Virus record (IMG/VR): IMGVR_UViG_3300019776_000299
Coordinates: 1-61,373 of that record
Reading direction: 5' to 3' (one strand)
Source of the DNA: a virus
DNA: 61,373 nt
Shown: piece after piece, positions 1-7,257 of the stretch
Layout of the letters: each line of letters begins with the position of its first letter
Position numbering within the stretch: the stretch's first letter is position 1
Made by a program: the position numbers and the translations under genes
Notes under the pieces: generated by a model
What the model was told of the DNA's origin: nothing
Database searches by the model: none
Seen by the model: the letters and a program-made list of their open reading frames with translations, nothing else

Positions 1-99
1 CTGCCCCCAACACGGAGATACGACAATGACCAACAACCTTCTCGCGGACCAGATTGGCCAGCTTGACGCCCAGATCAAGGTCCTGACGGAACAGCTTGA
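1..99. repeat. Terminal direct repeat, left copy (circular closure)
   Basis: These 99 bases are identical to the last 99 bases of the window (61275-61373). An exact overlap of this odd length is what an assembler leaves when it closes a circular or circularly permuted genome. It starts mid-leader and ends mid-gene, so it is unlikely to be a biological terminal repeat. The promoter for the first gene therefore lies at the far end of the window. Confidence 0.9.
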
Positions 100-304
100 A
101 GCCCTCAAGAAGCAGGCGAAGTCCTCCGGCCTTGACGAAATCGTTGGCCAGACGTTCGTGGTTTCGATTGGCAACAGCATTCGCGCCTCTTTCGACACCG
201 CTCAAGTCAAGAAGGAATTTGGCCAGCAGTGGTACGATGACCGCTGCAAGCTGGCGGAAGTGACTACCGTTCGCATTAAGGTCCGCCCTGAGGCGCTGGT
301 CTAA
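26..304 (+). CDS. Small early protein with N-terminal coiled coil
   Basis: A 92-residue protein of unknown function. Residues 5-35 form a heptad-rich helix (QIGQLDAQIKVLTEQLEALK), followed by a compact mixed domain ending in alternating hydrophobic residues (TTVRIKVRPEALV). It is the first gene of a rightward early transcript. Its promoter and leader lie at 61223-61299, and the ribosome site CGGAG precedes the ATG. A hairpin terminator follows directly, so it may be expressed alone. The coiled coil suggests an oligomer or a partner-binding protein. I do not recognise the family. Confidence 0.8.
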   Translation: MTNNLLADQIGQLDAQIKVLTEQLEALKKQAKSSGLDEIVGQTFVVSIGNSIRASFDTAQVKKEFGQQWYDDRCKLAEVTTVRIKVRPEALV

Positions 305-309
305 ACCGG

Positions 310-335
310 GGGGGCCTAGCGCCCCCTTCACTTTT
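310..335 (+). terminator. Probable intrinsic terminator
   Basis: GGGGGC at 310-315 pairs with GCCCCC at 321-326 around a 5-base loop, followed by a T-rich run (TTCACTTTT). It sits just after the stop of the 92-residue gene. The T-run is broken, so termination may be partial. Confidence 0.6.
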
Positions 336-368
336 CGCATTCTAAATCAATAGGAGGTATTTAGACCA

Positions 369-560
369 ATGACATCTGACGATTTCCGTGCCTACCTCGC
401 CCTGTGCGCCCAGCGCGGCACGCCCGAATGGCGCGTGGCCGAAATGCTGGGATGCGGGCGTAACAGCATCACGTCTTGGAAGCGCAAAGGCGCTCCCCTG
501 TATATCGCATTGGCCGTAGCAGCCTTAGAGAAGGAATTGTCACCGTGGACAAGCAAGTAA
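369..560 (+). CDS. Small Cro-like helix-turn-helix protein
   Basis: A 63-residue protein whose residues 18-42 (EWRVAEMLGCGRNSITSWK) form a helix-turn-helix: a helix, a G-C-G turn and a recognition helix ending in WKRKG. The size fits the smallest Cro/XRE-type DNA-binding proteins. AGGAGG lies upstream but 11 bases from the ATG. It overlaps the next gene's GTG start by 16 bases. It is one of three candidates for the factor that binds the shared early-promoter dyads. Confidence 0.65.
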   Translation: MTSDDFRAYLALCAQRGTPEWRVAEMLGCGRNSITSWKRKGAPLYIALAVAALEKELSPWTSK

Positions 561-904
561 ATCACACGCCGTTTCCGTGGCACCGTCATGATGACGGCGG
601 CACGCTCCCGGGAGTTTATGAAAAGTCTGGGGGCTGGAAGTATGGCCCTGAGGCGTCTGACTGGGTCTGGGGGCCCCGTGGCCCGGGTTATGGGGTTGTG
701 GCCGATTGCAGCCCTAACGATCCCTGCACCACACAAAGCCGCGCCAATGCGCAGTTGATCGTGTCCATTCCAGACCTCATCAGGGCGCTGGAGGCGTGCA
801 TCGCAGAGCTTCCTGCCCCCTGCGGGCGTGAAGGCTGCTCCTGCGGCTCTGATGCCCGGGAAGCGGCCATCAAGGCTCTTGCAAAGGCAAGGGGGCTGGC
901 ATGA
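545..904 (+). CDS. Conserved phage protein (HTPFPW...NAQLIVSIPDL family)
   Basis: A GTG start at 545 is chosen because AAGGAA precedes it at the right distance and because the protein then begins MDKQVNHTPFPW, the usual start of this family. The in-frame ATG at 476 would overlap most of the previous gene. Of about 119 residues, the diagnostic C-terminal part is NAQLIVSIPDLIRALEACI. A Cys-rich stretch (PCGREGCSCG) follows and might bind metal. The family is widespread in phages and prophages and its function is unknown. It overlaps the next gene by ATGA, implying coupled translation. Confidence 0.75.
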   Translation: MDKQVNHTPFPWHRHDDGGTLPGVYEKSGGWKYGPEASDWVWGPRGPGYGVVADCSPNDPCTTQSRANAQLIVSIPDLIRALEACIAELPAPCGREGCSCGSDAREAAIKALAKARGLA

Positions 905-1122
905 GCGATCACCCGCGCAAGATGCTCAAGGAAGTCACCCGGATGCTGGAGAAGTACGGGATAACGCTGGTGGGCGATGAGCGCACCAAACGTCATCGCA
1001 GGCTTTGGGTCAGCGCAAACGGGAAAACAGTAGCCGTCATCGTTGCAATTTCACCTTCTGACCACCGGGCATACATGAACATAGTTCAGACAGCCCGCCA
1101 GATGCTCAGGGAGGCCCCTTAG
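901..1122 (+). CDS. Small basic protein, HicA-like fold possible
   Basis: A 73-residue basic protein beginning with the ATGA overlap with the previous gene. An N-terminal helix (MLKEVTRMLEKYG) is followed by a beta-rich core (TKRHRRLWVSANGKTVAVIV) and a final helix. That order resembles small double-stranded-RNA-binding-like proteins such as HicA toxins, but the key HicA histidine context is not clear. No HicB partner is adjacent. I treat it as a conserved phage protein of unknown role. Confidence 0.65.
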   Translation: MSDHPRKMLKEVTRMLEKYGITLVGDERTKRHRRLWVSANGKTVAVIVAISPSDHRAYMNIVQTARQMLREAP

Positions 1123-1137
1123 GGGGCCTTTTCTATT
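1112..1137 (+). terminator. Intrinsic terminator with stop codon in the loop
   Basis: AGGCCCC (1112-1118) pairs with GGGGCCT (1123-1129). The loop TTAG contains the TAG stop of the preceding gene. A T-rich tail (TTTCTATTTT) follows. It ends the rightward early transcript before the convergent replication operon. Confidence 0.8.
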
Positions 1138-1196
1138 TTAAGCTAGGGTGGTAGCGGCCCACCCCAAGAAGGCCGCCAGCGCGCCAACGTCCGCGC

Positions 1197-1218
1197 AAAA
1201 AACAGGGTTCCAACCCCT
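1197..1218 (-). terminator. Probable terminator of the replication operon
   Basis: Read leftward, the helicase stop codon is followed by a short GGGGT/ACCC stem and then TGTTTTTT. The stem is only 4-5 base pairs, so strength is uncertain. Its position between converging transcripts supports the call. Confidence 0.45.
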
Positions 1219-2728
1219 ACCCGTCCGTCTCTGACACGCTCTCCACGAACAGCCGCTTTTCAGCATCGTATTGCAGCACAGCATCCCCAAGGCGGCCAGC
1301 CTCAGGCTGATAGCGGATTTTGGTGATGTACACGCCTGTTGAGGTGCTTTCGCTCATTTCCCCGATCCGGCCAATCGTGACGCCGATATCAGCCTTGTTC
1401 GCCCAGTGTGCGCTATCCGAAATATCCGAAAGTCCGATCTGCTCCGGGTCACGCCCGCGTGAAGACTTGTCAGGATGCGCCACGACGATCACCAGAACGT
1501 CATAGCGCTTGGCAAACACCTTCAGCTTGCGGATGGCCCGCCCGACATATTCCGTTAACGTCTCATCCCGTTCGCGCCTGTGGTCAATTTCGTTCCACGG
1601 GTCAATGAGGCAAACCTTCATGCCGTGGCGGATGACGGCTGTGGCCATGCGATCCAGAAGCCATTCCATGTCGTGAACGATATCTTCATCCGCGTCAGGG
1701 GCGATAAAGCTGAACCGCCGCTCCATGAACACGTCAGGGGGAAGACGCGCGTCAGGCGTTGCCGCCACCAGCCTGCGCCTCATGAAGACGTTCCTGATCT
1801 GGTTCGTGACATACGGCTTGATGCGCATTTCAAAACTGGCAATGCCAACGTTCCAGCCGTGCCACATCGCAAGCTGTGTCACCAACTGGACTGTCCACGT
1901 TGACTTGCCATGGTTGGGCAAGCCCGTCACAACCATGAAGGCGGGCGTGTAAGGCATCAGGTGGGCGTCCATGCTTGGCCATCCTGTCGTGACAGTTGAA
2001 ATCGGCGCTTCGTCGGGAAGGTCGCTGAAAGAGTAAACGCCAGAAACCGGGTAAGGCTTGGCCGTCACGATCAGGTCCATGACCGACTTCTGGCCATGCG
2101 CAACCAAGACCTCGTTCAGGTCCTTGCAGCCTTCCGGGTAAGTGATGAACTTGCAGCGGACCCGGTCAAGGCGGCGGACCAATTCCTTGGCAAGCCTCAT
2201 ACCCGGCTCATCAGCATCAGAGGCGATGACGATGGATTTTACTTTCGACAAAAGCTCCCAATCGTTCAGCAGGAAGGCGTACTTTTCATCGCTGTCGGGG
2301 TCTATGTCATATGTCGTTTCGGGAACGGCGATCAGCTTGCCCTGAGCATCGCGCGCAGGCGGGGCCCCGTCAGGGACAGACACCACAAACGGATAGCCCG
2401 CCGTGATTGCCGCCATGCAGTCAAGTTCACCCTCGCAAATCACCAGAGGGTGAGAGCCATCGTGCAAGCTGGGGTCTGCCAGTATGTCACGATTGAACAG
2501 AAGCTTCTTGCCGCCAGCCTTCTGCCAGAACCGCTTACCCGGGGCCCGGTACTTGGCGTTCAGTTCAGCGCCGTCTTCAAGATACGGGAAAACAAGAATG
2601 CGGCCATCAGGGTCAGGCTCAACGCCATTGGGCCCGCGCTTGCCTGAGTAACAGCCCATATTTGTCGCCACTTCCACGCTGATGCTGCGGCTTTCCAACC
2701 ATTCCTGATGTGTAAGGCTTAACGTCAT
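1217..2728 (-). CDS. TOPRIM primase-DnaB-type helicase (T7 gp4-like, lacking zinc domain)
   Basis: A 503-residue replicative helicase with a fused primase core. Residues 95-180 form a TOPRIM domain with EGELD at 99-103 and DAD at 171-173, the metal-binding acidic residues of bacterial-type primases. Residues 245-480 form a RecA-like DnaB helicase domain with Walker A GLPNHGKST (269-277), Walker B LIDPW (374-378) and the VVAHP motif (415-419). The ATG at 2728 is preferred over the upstream frame opening because GGAAGG lies 9 bases before it. The zinc-ribbon part that T7 gp4 carries at its N-terminus is encoded separately, in another frame, by the overlapping gene. It should unwind and prime the fork for host polymerase. 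Confidence 0.9.
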   Translation of the reverse strand: MTLSLTHQEWLESRSISVEVATNMGCYSGKRGPNGVEPDPDGRILVFPYLEDGAELNAKYRAPGKRFWQKAGGKKLLFNRDILADPSLHDGSHPLVICEGELDCMAAITAGYPFVVSVPDGAPPARDAQGKLIAVPETTYDIDPDSDEKYAFLLNDWELLSKVKSIVIASDADEPGMRLAKELVRRLDRVRCKFITYPEGCKDLNEVLVAHGQKSVMDLIVTAKPYPVSGVYSFSDLPDEAPISTVTTGWPSMDAHLMPYTPAFMVVTGLPNHGKSTWTVQLVTQLAMWHGWNVGIASFEMRIKPYVTNQIRNVFMRRRLVAATPDARLPPDVFMERRFSFIAPDADEDIVHDMEWLLDRMATAVIRHGMKVCLIDPWNEIDHRRERDETLTEYVGRAIRKLKVFAKRYDVLVIVVAHPDKSSRGRDPEQIGLSDISDSAHWANKADIGVTIGRIGEMSESTSTGVYITKIRYQPEAGRLGDAVLQYDAEKRLFVESVSETDG

Positions 2729-2927
2729 CGTAATACCTTCCGTCCGTATGTCCGCAATTGAAGCACCGGGTTCCCACGCCCTTGTTGTCGATCCGCACCG
2801 ACAAGCAGGGGTCATCCTTGTGCTTGCGGGTGTGGCTACATTGTGGGCACAGCGTCTTGAAGCTGCGCGTTGGGGAACCCCTATATTTTACGCCTAGTTC
2901 GTCCAGTATCGCAGTTACAGATTTCAC
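2619..2927 (-). CDS. Primase zinc-ribbon protein (detached T7 gp4 zinc domain)
   Basis: A 102-residue protein. Residues 20-60 are a zinc ribbon of the phage primase type, with Cys27/Cys30 (LCPQC) and Cys55/Cys58 (RCFNC), as in proteins that recognise the priming trinucleotide. The last 35-40 residues overlap the start of the TOPRIM-helicase gene in a different frame and look unstructured and basic. In T7 gp4 this ribbon and the TOPRIM-helicase are one chain, so the two products probably act together. It begins inside an ATGA-type overlap with the initiator gene. A ribosomal frameshift joining the two genes is an alternative. Confidence 0.8.
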   Translation of the reverse strand: MKSVTAILDELGVKYRGSPTRSFKTLCPQCSHTRKHKDDPCLSVRIDNKGVGTRCFNCGHTDGRYYDDVKPYTSGMVGKPQHQRGSGDKYGLLLRQARAQWR

Positions 2928-4018
2928 GTCTTCACCTTAACAGGCTTCAGAACAGGATACCGCTCAACAGGGTTGCGGTAGATGTAATAGGCGTCCATTT
3001 CGCGCCACTTGAACTTCAGCCAAGTGTCCAGAGTGGTCGCCGCCATGTCTACCCCATTCTGGCGCATCTGCTTAACGTAGAGGGCATACTTCTGAGCCGC
3101 CTCAACGATTTTCTTAAGTTCAATGCCCTTGGCCAATTCTGCCGCCAAAACAACCTTGGCGCGGTCAAGGTCGCCAGACGGGCCTTTGTAGACCGCCGTA
3201 ATTGCAGCCATCTGCTCATCACTGGCCGCCGGGACTGAGAGCTTAGGCTTGGAGACAGTGGAGACAGGCTCAGAATAGTCGGTTTCCCATCCCTCCTTGT
3301 TCAGCCACGTTTCCGCCATTTGGGTAAATGTCGGGCTATCACCGTTAGCGACTGCTTTGTTACGCATGGCGGCGTAATCCCTCAGGCCCGCCATGATGAT
3401 GACATGAGGAACACCGCGCTTGCGGGCAGCGATGTATTTCTTCTTTGCAGCCGCCTTGGAGTTGTTAGGGCGTTTGGGATAGGTAGACCAAAATTCCCCG
3501 AAGTCTTCATCGTACGATATATCTTTTGTAGTCTTTGAAGTACTCTCTGTAGTACTCTCTGTAATAGATGTGCGTTTCCCGACACTAGAGTTTTCATCAT
3601 TTGTTGAACAGAGAATGGCGCTTTCCGCCATACTAGAATTATGGCGCGAATTGCTATTGTTTTGCGCAATTTTCTGCAACCTTTCGGCCAAAACCTCCAT
3701 ATCCACCCTGAAATACAATTTGGCGGGGATGCCCTTCCTTTGCTCCTCCAAAATCCCCAGTTTCTTTAAGGCAACGCGCACAGTCTCCTGCTCCCGGCGG
3801 GAAAGAAAAGTTTCCCCCTGCCAATCTTCAGCAGTCTTGTAAAACCACCCCTCAGGAGACTTGGTAATGTTCGACCAATACATGGCCTGAGACAGAAACA
3901 CCCCTCCATTAACGGAACCAGACACCTCTGCCAGAATGCGGTGGAAAGCAATCGGCCTTTTAAACAGATGAGGCAAAAGCTCCTTGACGCCCAAATCAGT
4001 CATTGCCGTGGTGGACAT
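2924..4018 (-). CDS. Replication initiator / helicase-loader-like protein (lambda O / DnaD type)
   Basis: A 364-residue protein. Residues 10-115 read as a winged-helix domain with the common phage pattern FHRILAEVSG and GVFLSQAMYW. A low-complexity Ser/Thr linker (SITESTTEST, 151-160) follows. Residues 173-245 hold the conserved C-terminal block FGEFWSTYPKR...MAETWLNKEGWE found in phage replisome organisers. Such proteins bind the phage origin and recruit or load the helicase. It sits directly upstream of the primase-helicase genes and overlaps the previous gene at TAATG. Confidence 0.8.
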   Translation of the reverse strand: MSTTAMTDLGVKELLPHLFKRPIAFHRILAEVSGSVNGGVFLSQAMYWSNITKSPEGWFYKTAEDWQGETFLSRREQETVRVALKKLGILEEQRKGIPAKLYFRVDMEVLAERLQKIAQNNSNSRHNSSMAESAILCSTNDENSSVGKRTSITESTTESTSKTTKDISYDEDFGEFWSTYPKRPNNSKAAAKKKYIAARKRGVPHVIIMAGLRDYAAMRNKAVANGDSPTFTQMAETWLNKEGWETDYSEPVSTVSKPKLSVPAASDEQMAAITAVYKGPSGDLDRAKVVLAAELAKGIELKKIVEAAQKYALYVKQMRQNGVDMAATTLDTWLKFKWREMDAYYIYRNPVERYPVLKPVKVKT

Positions 4019-4281
4019 TATTCGTACCCCGGAAGATTTAAAGTTACTCGCTGAATGTCCCCGTTCAGGGGGAGGCGCACGCTAATGTACGCAGCAGCAC
4101 ACAAAACTTCTAAAGCGTCCACCAACTCCCACTTTTCGATTGGGATCAGTTCGCAAAGTTCTTTAACCGAAAACACGACCTTATCGCCAAAGGACATATC
4201 GGCCAAAAACAGCAAAATGGCACGTTGTGCTGGATTTTTGACTGGCACATCAAATGCCCAGTGCAAGACACCTATCGTCAT
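4018..4281 (-). CDS. Winged-helix protein of the replication operon
   Basis: The ATG at 4281 is chosen for its GGAG site (TTGGAGTAGTCCAG). The product is 87 residues, MTIGVLHWAFDVPV..., and looks like a single winged-helix domain: the first half matches the N-terminal domain of phage replication proteins (NPAQRAILLFLADMS) and it ends with a beta-hairpin (YISVRLPLNGDIQRVTLNL). It may work with the initiator encoded immediately downstream, with which it overlaps at TAATG. DNA binding is inferred from fold pattern only. Confidence 0.65.
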   Translation of the reverse strand: MTIGVLHWAFDVPVKNPAQRAILLFLADMSFGDKVVFSVKELCELIPIEKWELVDALEVLCAAAYISVRLPLNGDIQRVTLNLPGYE

Positions 4282-4346
4282 CTGGACTACTCCAAGATTT
4301 GGCTTGCCCAGATGTCCATTGCGCAATATGTTGTGTGCGCAATAAC

Positions 4347-4461
4347 AACTGAACCCGCACTGTTCAGTTTCTGAAACGCTCTGGACTGCAATCCGGGGCG
4401 TTTCGCTTTTTAACACAGGAGCGGCCTGTCAGGGTGTGGATTGGGGACCCCCAACAGGCCG
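4347..4461. other. Cluster of three inverted repeats; candidate origin or attenuator
   Basis: The longest non-coding stretch of the replication operon (4282-4472) holds three dyads. AACTGAAC/GTTCAGTT is at 4347-4354 and 4362-4369. GAAACGC/GCGTTTC is at 4373-4379 and 4398-4404, followed by CTTTTT on the plus strand. CGGCCTGT/ACAGGCCG is at 4422-4429 and 4454-4461, with an inner TTGGGG/CCCCAA stem. It lies between the DnaA-like gene and the initiator genes. TGTGGATT at 4435 is a near match to a DnaA box. An origin, a transcription attenuator or a processing region all fit. Confidence 0.45.
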
Positions 4462-4472
4462 TTGTGTGTGTC

Positions 4473-5120
4473 CTACGCCAGAGGGTGGATCACTGACGTA
4501 AGGCGTTTATCTTCGCGCTTCTTGGACTGTTCATCAAGGAGCCGATTGCGCACCTTGTAGACGGCGTGCATCACTGATGTGTGATCGCGCTTCATGAGGA
4601 TTGCAATTTTCTCATAGCTCAATTTGACATCAACGCGCAGACGGTAGAACACCTCAAACCGCGCAGAGATGATGTCCTTGCGGCGCGACCTACCCAAAAT
4701 CTCATCCGGGGAGATGTTGTGATGCTTGGCAACAGCGACCAGCACCTTCATCCAGCGCAGGCCACCCTGCTCCGACAAATTCAAACCGGGCAACGGTGGA
4801 AGCTTTGGAGACAGCCGCAATTCATCGTCAAACCGCTCAGCCTGAGCGCGGGTGCGCCCGCCCATGAACGGCTCATACTTCGGCAGCGCCGTAACGGTCA
4901 GCGCCTCATCAAGGAGCTTTTTTTCTTCCTGCTCTGACAGGAGCCCCGGCTTGCAGGAAGGCTCTGTATTCAGAGGCTGTTGCTCTTCCTGAAGCCCCAA
5001 AACCATGTTTGGAATGGGGGCCATCGCCTGAGCCCTTACCACCGCTGTCTTTGCGGGGGCCATCCTTAGGCGCTCCCTGACTGCCTTGTAATGCTCTTTC
5101 AATTGCTGCTGATAGCTCAT
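4473..5120 (-). CDS. DnaA domain IV-like DNA-binding protein
   Basis: A 215-residue protein starting at the ATG preceded by GAGGGAG. Residues 1-120 are charged and poorly conserved. Residues 125-195 match DnaA domain IV: a helix containing SPDEILGRSRRKDI, the YEKIAILM turn and the signature DHTSVMHAV (179-187), which in DnaA contacts the DnaA box. It lacks the AAA+ ATPase of full DnaA. It may mark the phage origin, or compete with host DnaA. Its first 212 bases lie inside the RusA gene in another frame. Confidence 0.8.
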   Translation of the reverse strand: MSYQQQLKEHYKAVRERLRMAPAKTAVVRAQAMAPIPNMVLGLQEEQQPLNTEPSCKPGLLSEQEEKKLLDEALTVTALPKYEPFMGGRTRAQAERFDDELRLSPKLPPLPGLNLSEQGGLRWMKVLVAVAKHHNISPDEILGRSRRKDIISARFEVFYRLRVDVKLSYEKIAILMKRDHTSVMHAVYKVRNRLLDEQSKKREDKRLTSVIHPLA

Positions 5121-5469
5121 GTTCGTCTCCCTCTGAGCAAATAGATACCACTGTGTCTGGCCCATCATCCACCCATGCCGCCAGCATCATCTGACAAAGA
5201 CAATCGTCTTCAACGATGCCAGCTTTCTGCAATAGGTCAGAAAGCGCCTTGGACCCGACATTGTCTAAGTCCCTGCGGCGCTTGTCAGGCCGCCTCACAC
5301 ATACGACTAGCTTATACTTCCCCTTGATCGGCGCAATCTCTTGCTGCCGTATAAGATACAAACACTCATCAAGCCATTCCATGTACTGGCGTGACCTGAA
5401 CATTTTCCCCCTGCCCATCCGCCACAACCGATTAGTGCTGGGCGGCCTTGGGATGACAATATCCACCAT
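4909..5469 (-). CDS. rusA: RusA-like Holliday junction resolvase
   Basis: The first ~115 of 186 residues match RusA: PPSTNRLWRMGRGK near the start, a basic strand, the acidic catalytic block RRDLDNVGSKALSDLLQKAG, and a DD pair near the end of the core. RusA dimers cut four-way junctions, here serving recombination and packaging of branched DNA. Residues after about 115 are Gly/Lys/Arg-rich and overlap the DnaA-like gene, so they are constrained by two frames and may not fold. It is the first gene of the leftward replication operon. No strong ribosome site is seen. Confidence 0.85.
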   Translation of the reverse strand: MVDIVIPRPPSTNRLWRMGRGKMFRSRQYMEWLDECLYLIRQQEIAPIKGKYKLVVCVRRPDKRRRDLDNVGSKALSDLLQKAGIVEDDCLCQMMLAAWVDDGPDTVVSICSEGDEHELSAAIERALQGSQGAPKDGPRKDSGGKGSGDGPHSKHGFGASGRATASEYRAFLQAGAPVRAGRKKAP

Positions 5470-5486
5470 TTCTTTTACCGGAAGCC

Positions 5487-5533
5487 GTCAAATCAGGGTC
5501 AAAACAGTATAGACTGCTCAGCGGTCTTTACAA
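5487..5533 (-). promoter_or_regulatory. Leftward promoter of the replication operon with TTTGAC direct repeats
   Basis: Read leftward: -35 TTGTAA (5528-5533), 16 bases, -10 TATACT (5506-5511). Just downstream lie two direct copies of TTTGAC (5498-5503 and 5487-5492), 11 bases apart, about one helical turn, as expected for a regulator site covering the transcription start. The same half-site forms a dyad at the small terminase promoter. The region also serves as the divergent start of the recombination operon, whose promoter I cannot place firmly. Confidence 0.55.
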
Positions 5534-5544
5534 CCGGAGAAACG

Positions 5545-6045
5545 ATGCAAAATCCCCTTATCGCCGCTGAAGATGTCTTGCGTGAAGTATCATCCCTTTT
5601 GGAAGTATTCCCCCAGCTTGCAGAGGATGAAGAGCTATTCAAGGACACGCTTGAAGGAAACACACGGTTCCACGAAGTAATGGACCGTCTTCTTACAGAA
5701 ATGAAGGACAACGAAACCTTGGCCGAAGCTACGGCTTCCCGCATTGGGAAGCTCAGGGAGCGCCAAACACGCCTTGTTCATCGTGCGCAATTCCACAGAG
5801 CGTTGATACACCGCCTCATGGAGCGTGTCGGCCTCAAATCGCTTACGTTGCCTGAGGCTAAGATTTCTGTGGTTAACACGCCGGAAAAAGTGATCGTAAC
5901 GGACGAAAGTGCTATTCCTGATGCGTTCTGTAAAATAACGCGGGAGCCTAACAAAACCGCTATCAAGAATGCTCTGAAGTCTGGAACGTATATCCCCGGT
6001 GCAACGCTCTCTAACGGCGGAAGAACAATATTGGTGCGCACATGA
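5545..6045 (+). CDS. Gp157 family recombination-associated protein
   Basis: A 166-residue protein matching the siphovirus Gp157 family: a long N-terminal helical region (residues 1-95) with [19 protein letters not shown], then the conserved C-terminal beta domain with [25 protein letters not shown] and [15 protein letters not shown]. Such proteins sit beside single-strand annealing proteins and SSBs, as this one does beside ERF. It is the first gene of the rightward operon, with site CCGGAGAAACG before the ATG. It overlaps the inserted HNH gene by ATGA. Confidence 0.85.
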   Translation: MQNPLIAAEDVLREVSSLLEVFPQLAEDEELFKDTLEGNTRFHEVMDRLLTEMKDNETLAEATASRIGKLRERQTRLVHRAQFHRALIHRLMERVGLKSLTLPEAKISVVNTPEKVIVTDESAIPDAFCKITREPNKTAIKNALKSGTYIPGATLSNGGRTILVRT

Positions 6046-6521
6046 ATAAAACTGGACCCAAACCTAAGCCTATTCGCCAGCGCATCTTAGAAAAGATAAA
6101 CCGCAATTACCCTAATGGGTGTTGGCAATGGAATGGAAGCGTAAACCAAAACGGATACGGGAAAATTGGCATTGGGAGCCGCTCAGATGGCACTAAGAAA
6201 AATGTCCTTGCTCATCGCCTAATGTTTGAGTTGTTTAAAGGTAAGATACCGGACGGTCATGAAGTTTGCCATACCTGCGACAATCCGCGTTGCGTAAATC
6301 CAGACCATTTGTTTGCTGGGACGCACATTGATAATATGCAGGATTGTGTGCGTAAGGGCCGCACTAAAAAAGCAACAGCTACCCACTGTAAAAGCGGTCA
6401 CCCGTTTAATGATGAAAACACAAGCTATACTGGTGGACAGCGCTCATGCCGCGTGTGTCGCCGGGATAGCTCTCGCCGTCAATACTACAAAAATAAGGAG
6501 GTTACTGGCGCAATAATGTAG
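6042..6521 (+). CDS. HNH homing endonuclease
   Basis: A 159-residue free-standing HNH_3-type nuclease. It opens with [16 protein letters not shown], then [16 protein letters not shown], then [19 protein letters not shown], which carries the zinc Cys residues and the catalytic His, Asn and His. A second CxxC region near the C-terminus (CKSGHPF...CRVC) is a likely DNA-binding zinc knuckle. It is visibly more A/T-rich than its neighbours. It lies between two genes of one recombination pathway, as expected for a mobile gene. A short TTGTA/TACAA dyad follows at 6535-6548. Confidence 0.9.
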   Translation: MNKTGPKPKPIRQRILEKINRNYPNGCWQWNGSVNQNGYGKIGIGSRSDGTKKNVLAHRLMFELFKGKIPDGHEVCHTCDNPRCVNPDHLFAGTHIDNMQDCVRKGRTKKATATHCKSGHPFNDENTSYTGGQRSCRVCRRDSSRRQYYKNKEVTGAIM

Positions 6522-6573
6522 TTAAAAGCTAGATTTGTATAAGTACAAAATCCACTATCCAAGTGAGGTAATT

Positions 6574-7257
6574 ATGGCCAAAGATGTACCTTTGATTACT
6601 GAAAATCCCACGCCTGAACAATCCATCATCCGCGCGCTTCACGCCGTGATGCAGGACGCTTCATACGTGCAGAAGACTGGCGAAAACGATTTCCACGGTT
6701 ACAGCTATGCAACAGAAGCAGACGTGCTGGAGCGCATCCGCCCTGCCATGATCAAGCACGGGCTGGTTCTCATCCCCAGCATCAATCAGGTTTCGTCGAT
6801 TGATCAGCACGGCAATACCAGCGTCACGGTAAACTACACGCTGGCCCACATCAGCGGCGCTGTCTGGCCCCACCCGATCATTGCTGCTGGCTGCGGGAAC
6901 GACAGGAACAAGAACGGCACTGGCGACAAGGGCCTGTACAAGGCGCTGACTGGCGCAAACAAGTACCTCCTGTTCAAGCTCTTCCAGATCGAAACTGGTG
7001 ATGACCCTGAGCAGTCGCAGTCCGACAGGAACCGCGAAGAGGGCCTTAAGGCAGTCAAGCAGTTCTACCTTGAGGGTGCGCGTATCGCCATTAGCAAGGC
7101 AGAAAACACCAAGGACCTGAAGGATTGGTGGGGCTCTGAAGCGGCTAACCGCGAAGCGGCTGGCGTGACGAAGGGCAGCGAAACGTATTCAGAAATTTAT
7201 AACGCCTTCCTTGCGCGCGGCAAGGAATTGAGCGCGAAGGAGAAGTCTAATGGCTGA
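6574..7257 (+). CDS. erf: ERF family single-strand annealing protein
   Basis: The ATG at 6574 is chosen for its GTGAGG site, giving 227 residues. Residues 10-130 match the ERF core: AVMQDASYVQKTGEN, the FHGYSYATEADVLERIRPAM block, and GDKGLYKALTGANKYLL. ERF-type proteins anneal complementary single strands to circularise or recombine phage DNA. The C-terminal third is variable and helical. The gene overlaps the SSB-like gene by 8 bases, and with Gp157, SSB and RusA it forms a complete annealing-type pathway. Confidence 0.9.
   Translation: MAKDVPLITENPTPEQSIIRALHAVMQDASYVQKTGENDFHGYSYATEADVLERIRPAMIKHGLVLIPSINQVSSIDQHGNTSVTVNYTLAHISGAVWPHPIIAAGCGNDRNKNGTGDKGLYKALTGANKYLLFKLFQIETGDDPEQSQSDRNREEGLKAVKQFYLEGARIAISKAENTKDLKDWWGSEAANREAAGVTKGSETYSEIYNAFLARGKELSAKEKSNG

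Noticed and set aside
545-904. A start at the ATG at 476
   Set aside because: It would overlap most of the preceding HTH gene and lacks a ribosome site. The GTG at 545 has one and gives the usual family start.
4571-4584. TCAC-TGATGT-GTGA, a perfect match to the early operator
   Set aside because: It lies in codons for the conserved DHTSVMH signature of the DnaA-like gene and has no -35/-10 around it, so it is explained by coding.
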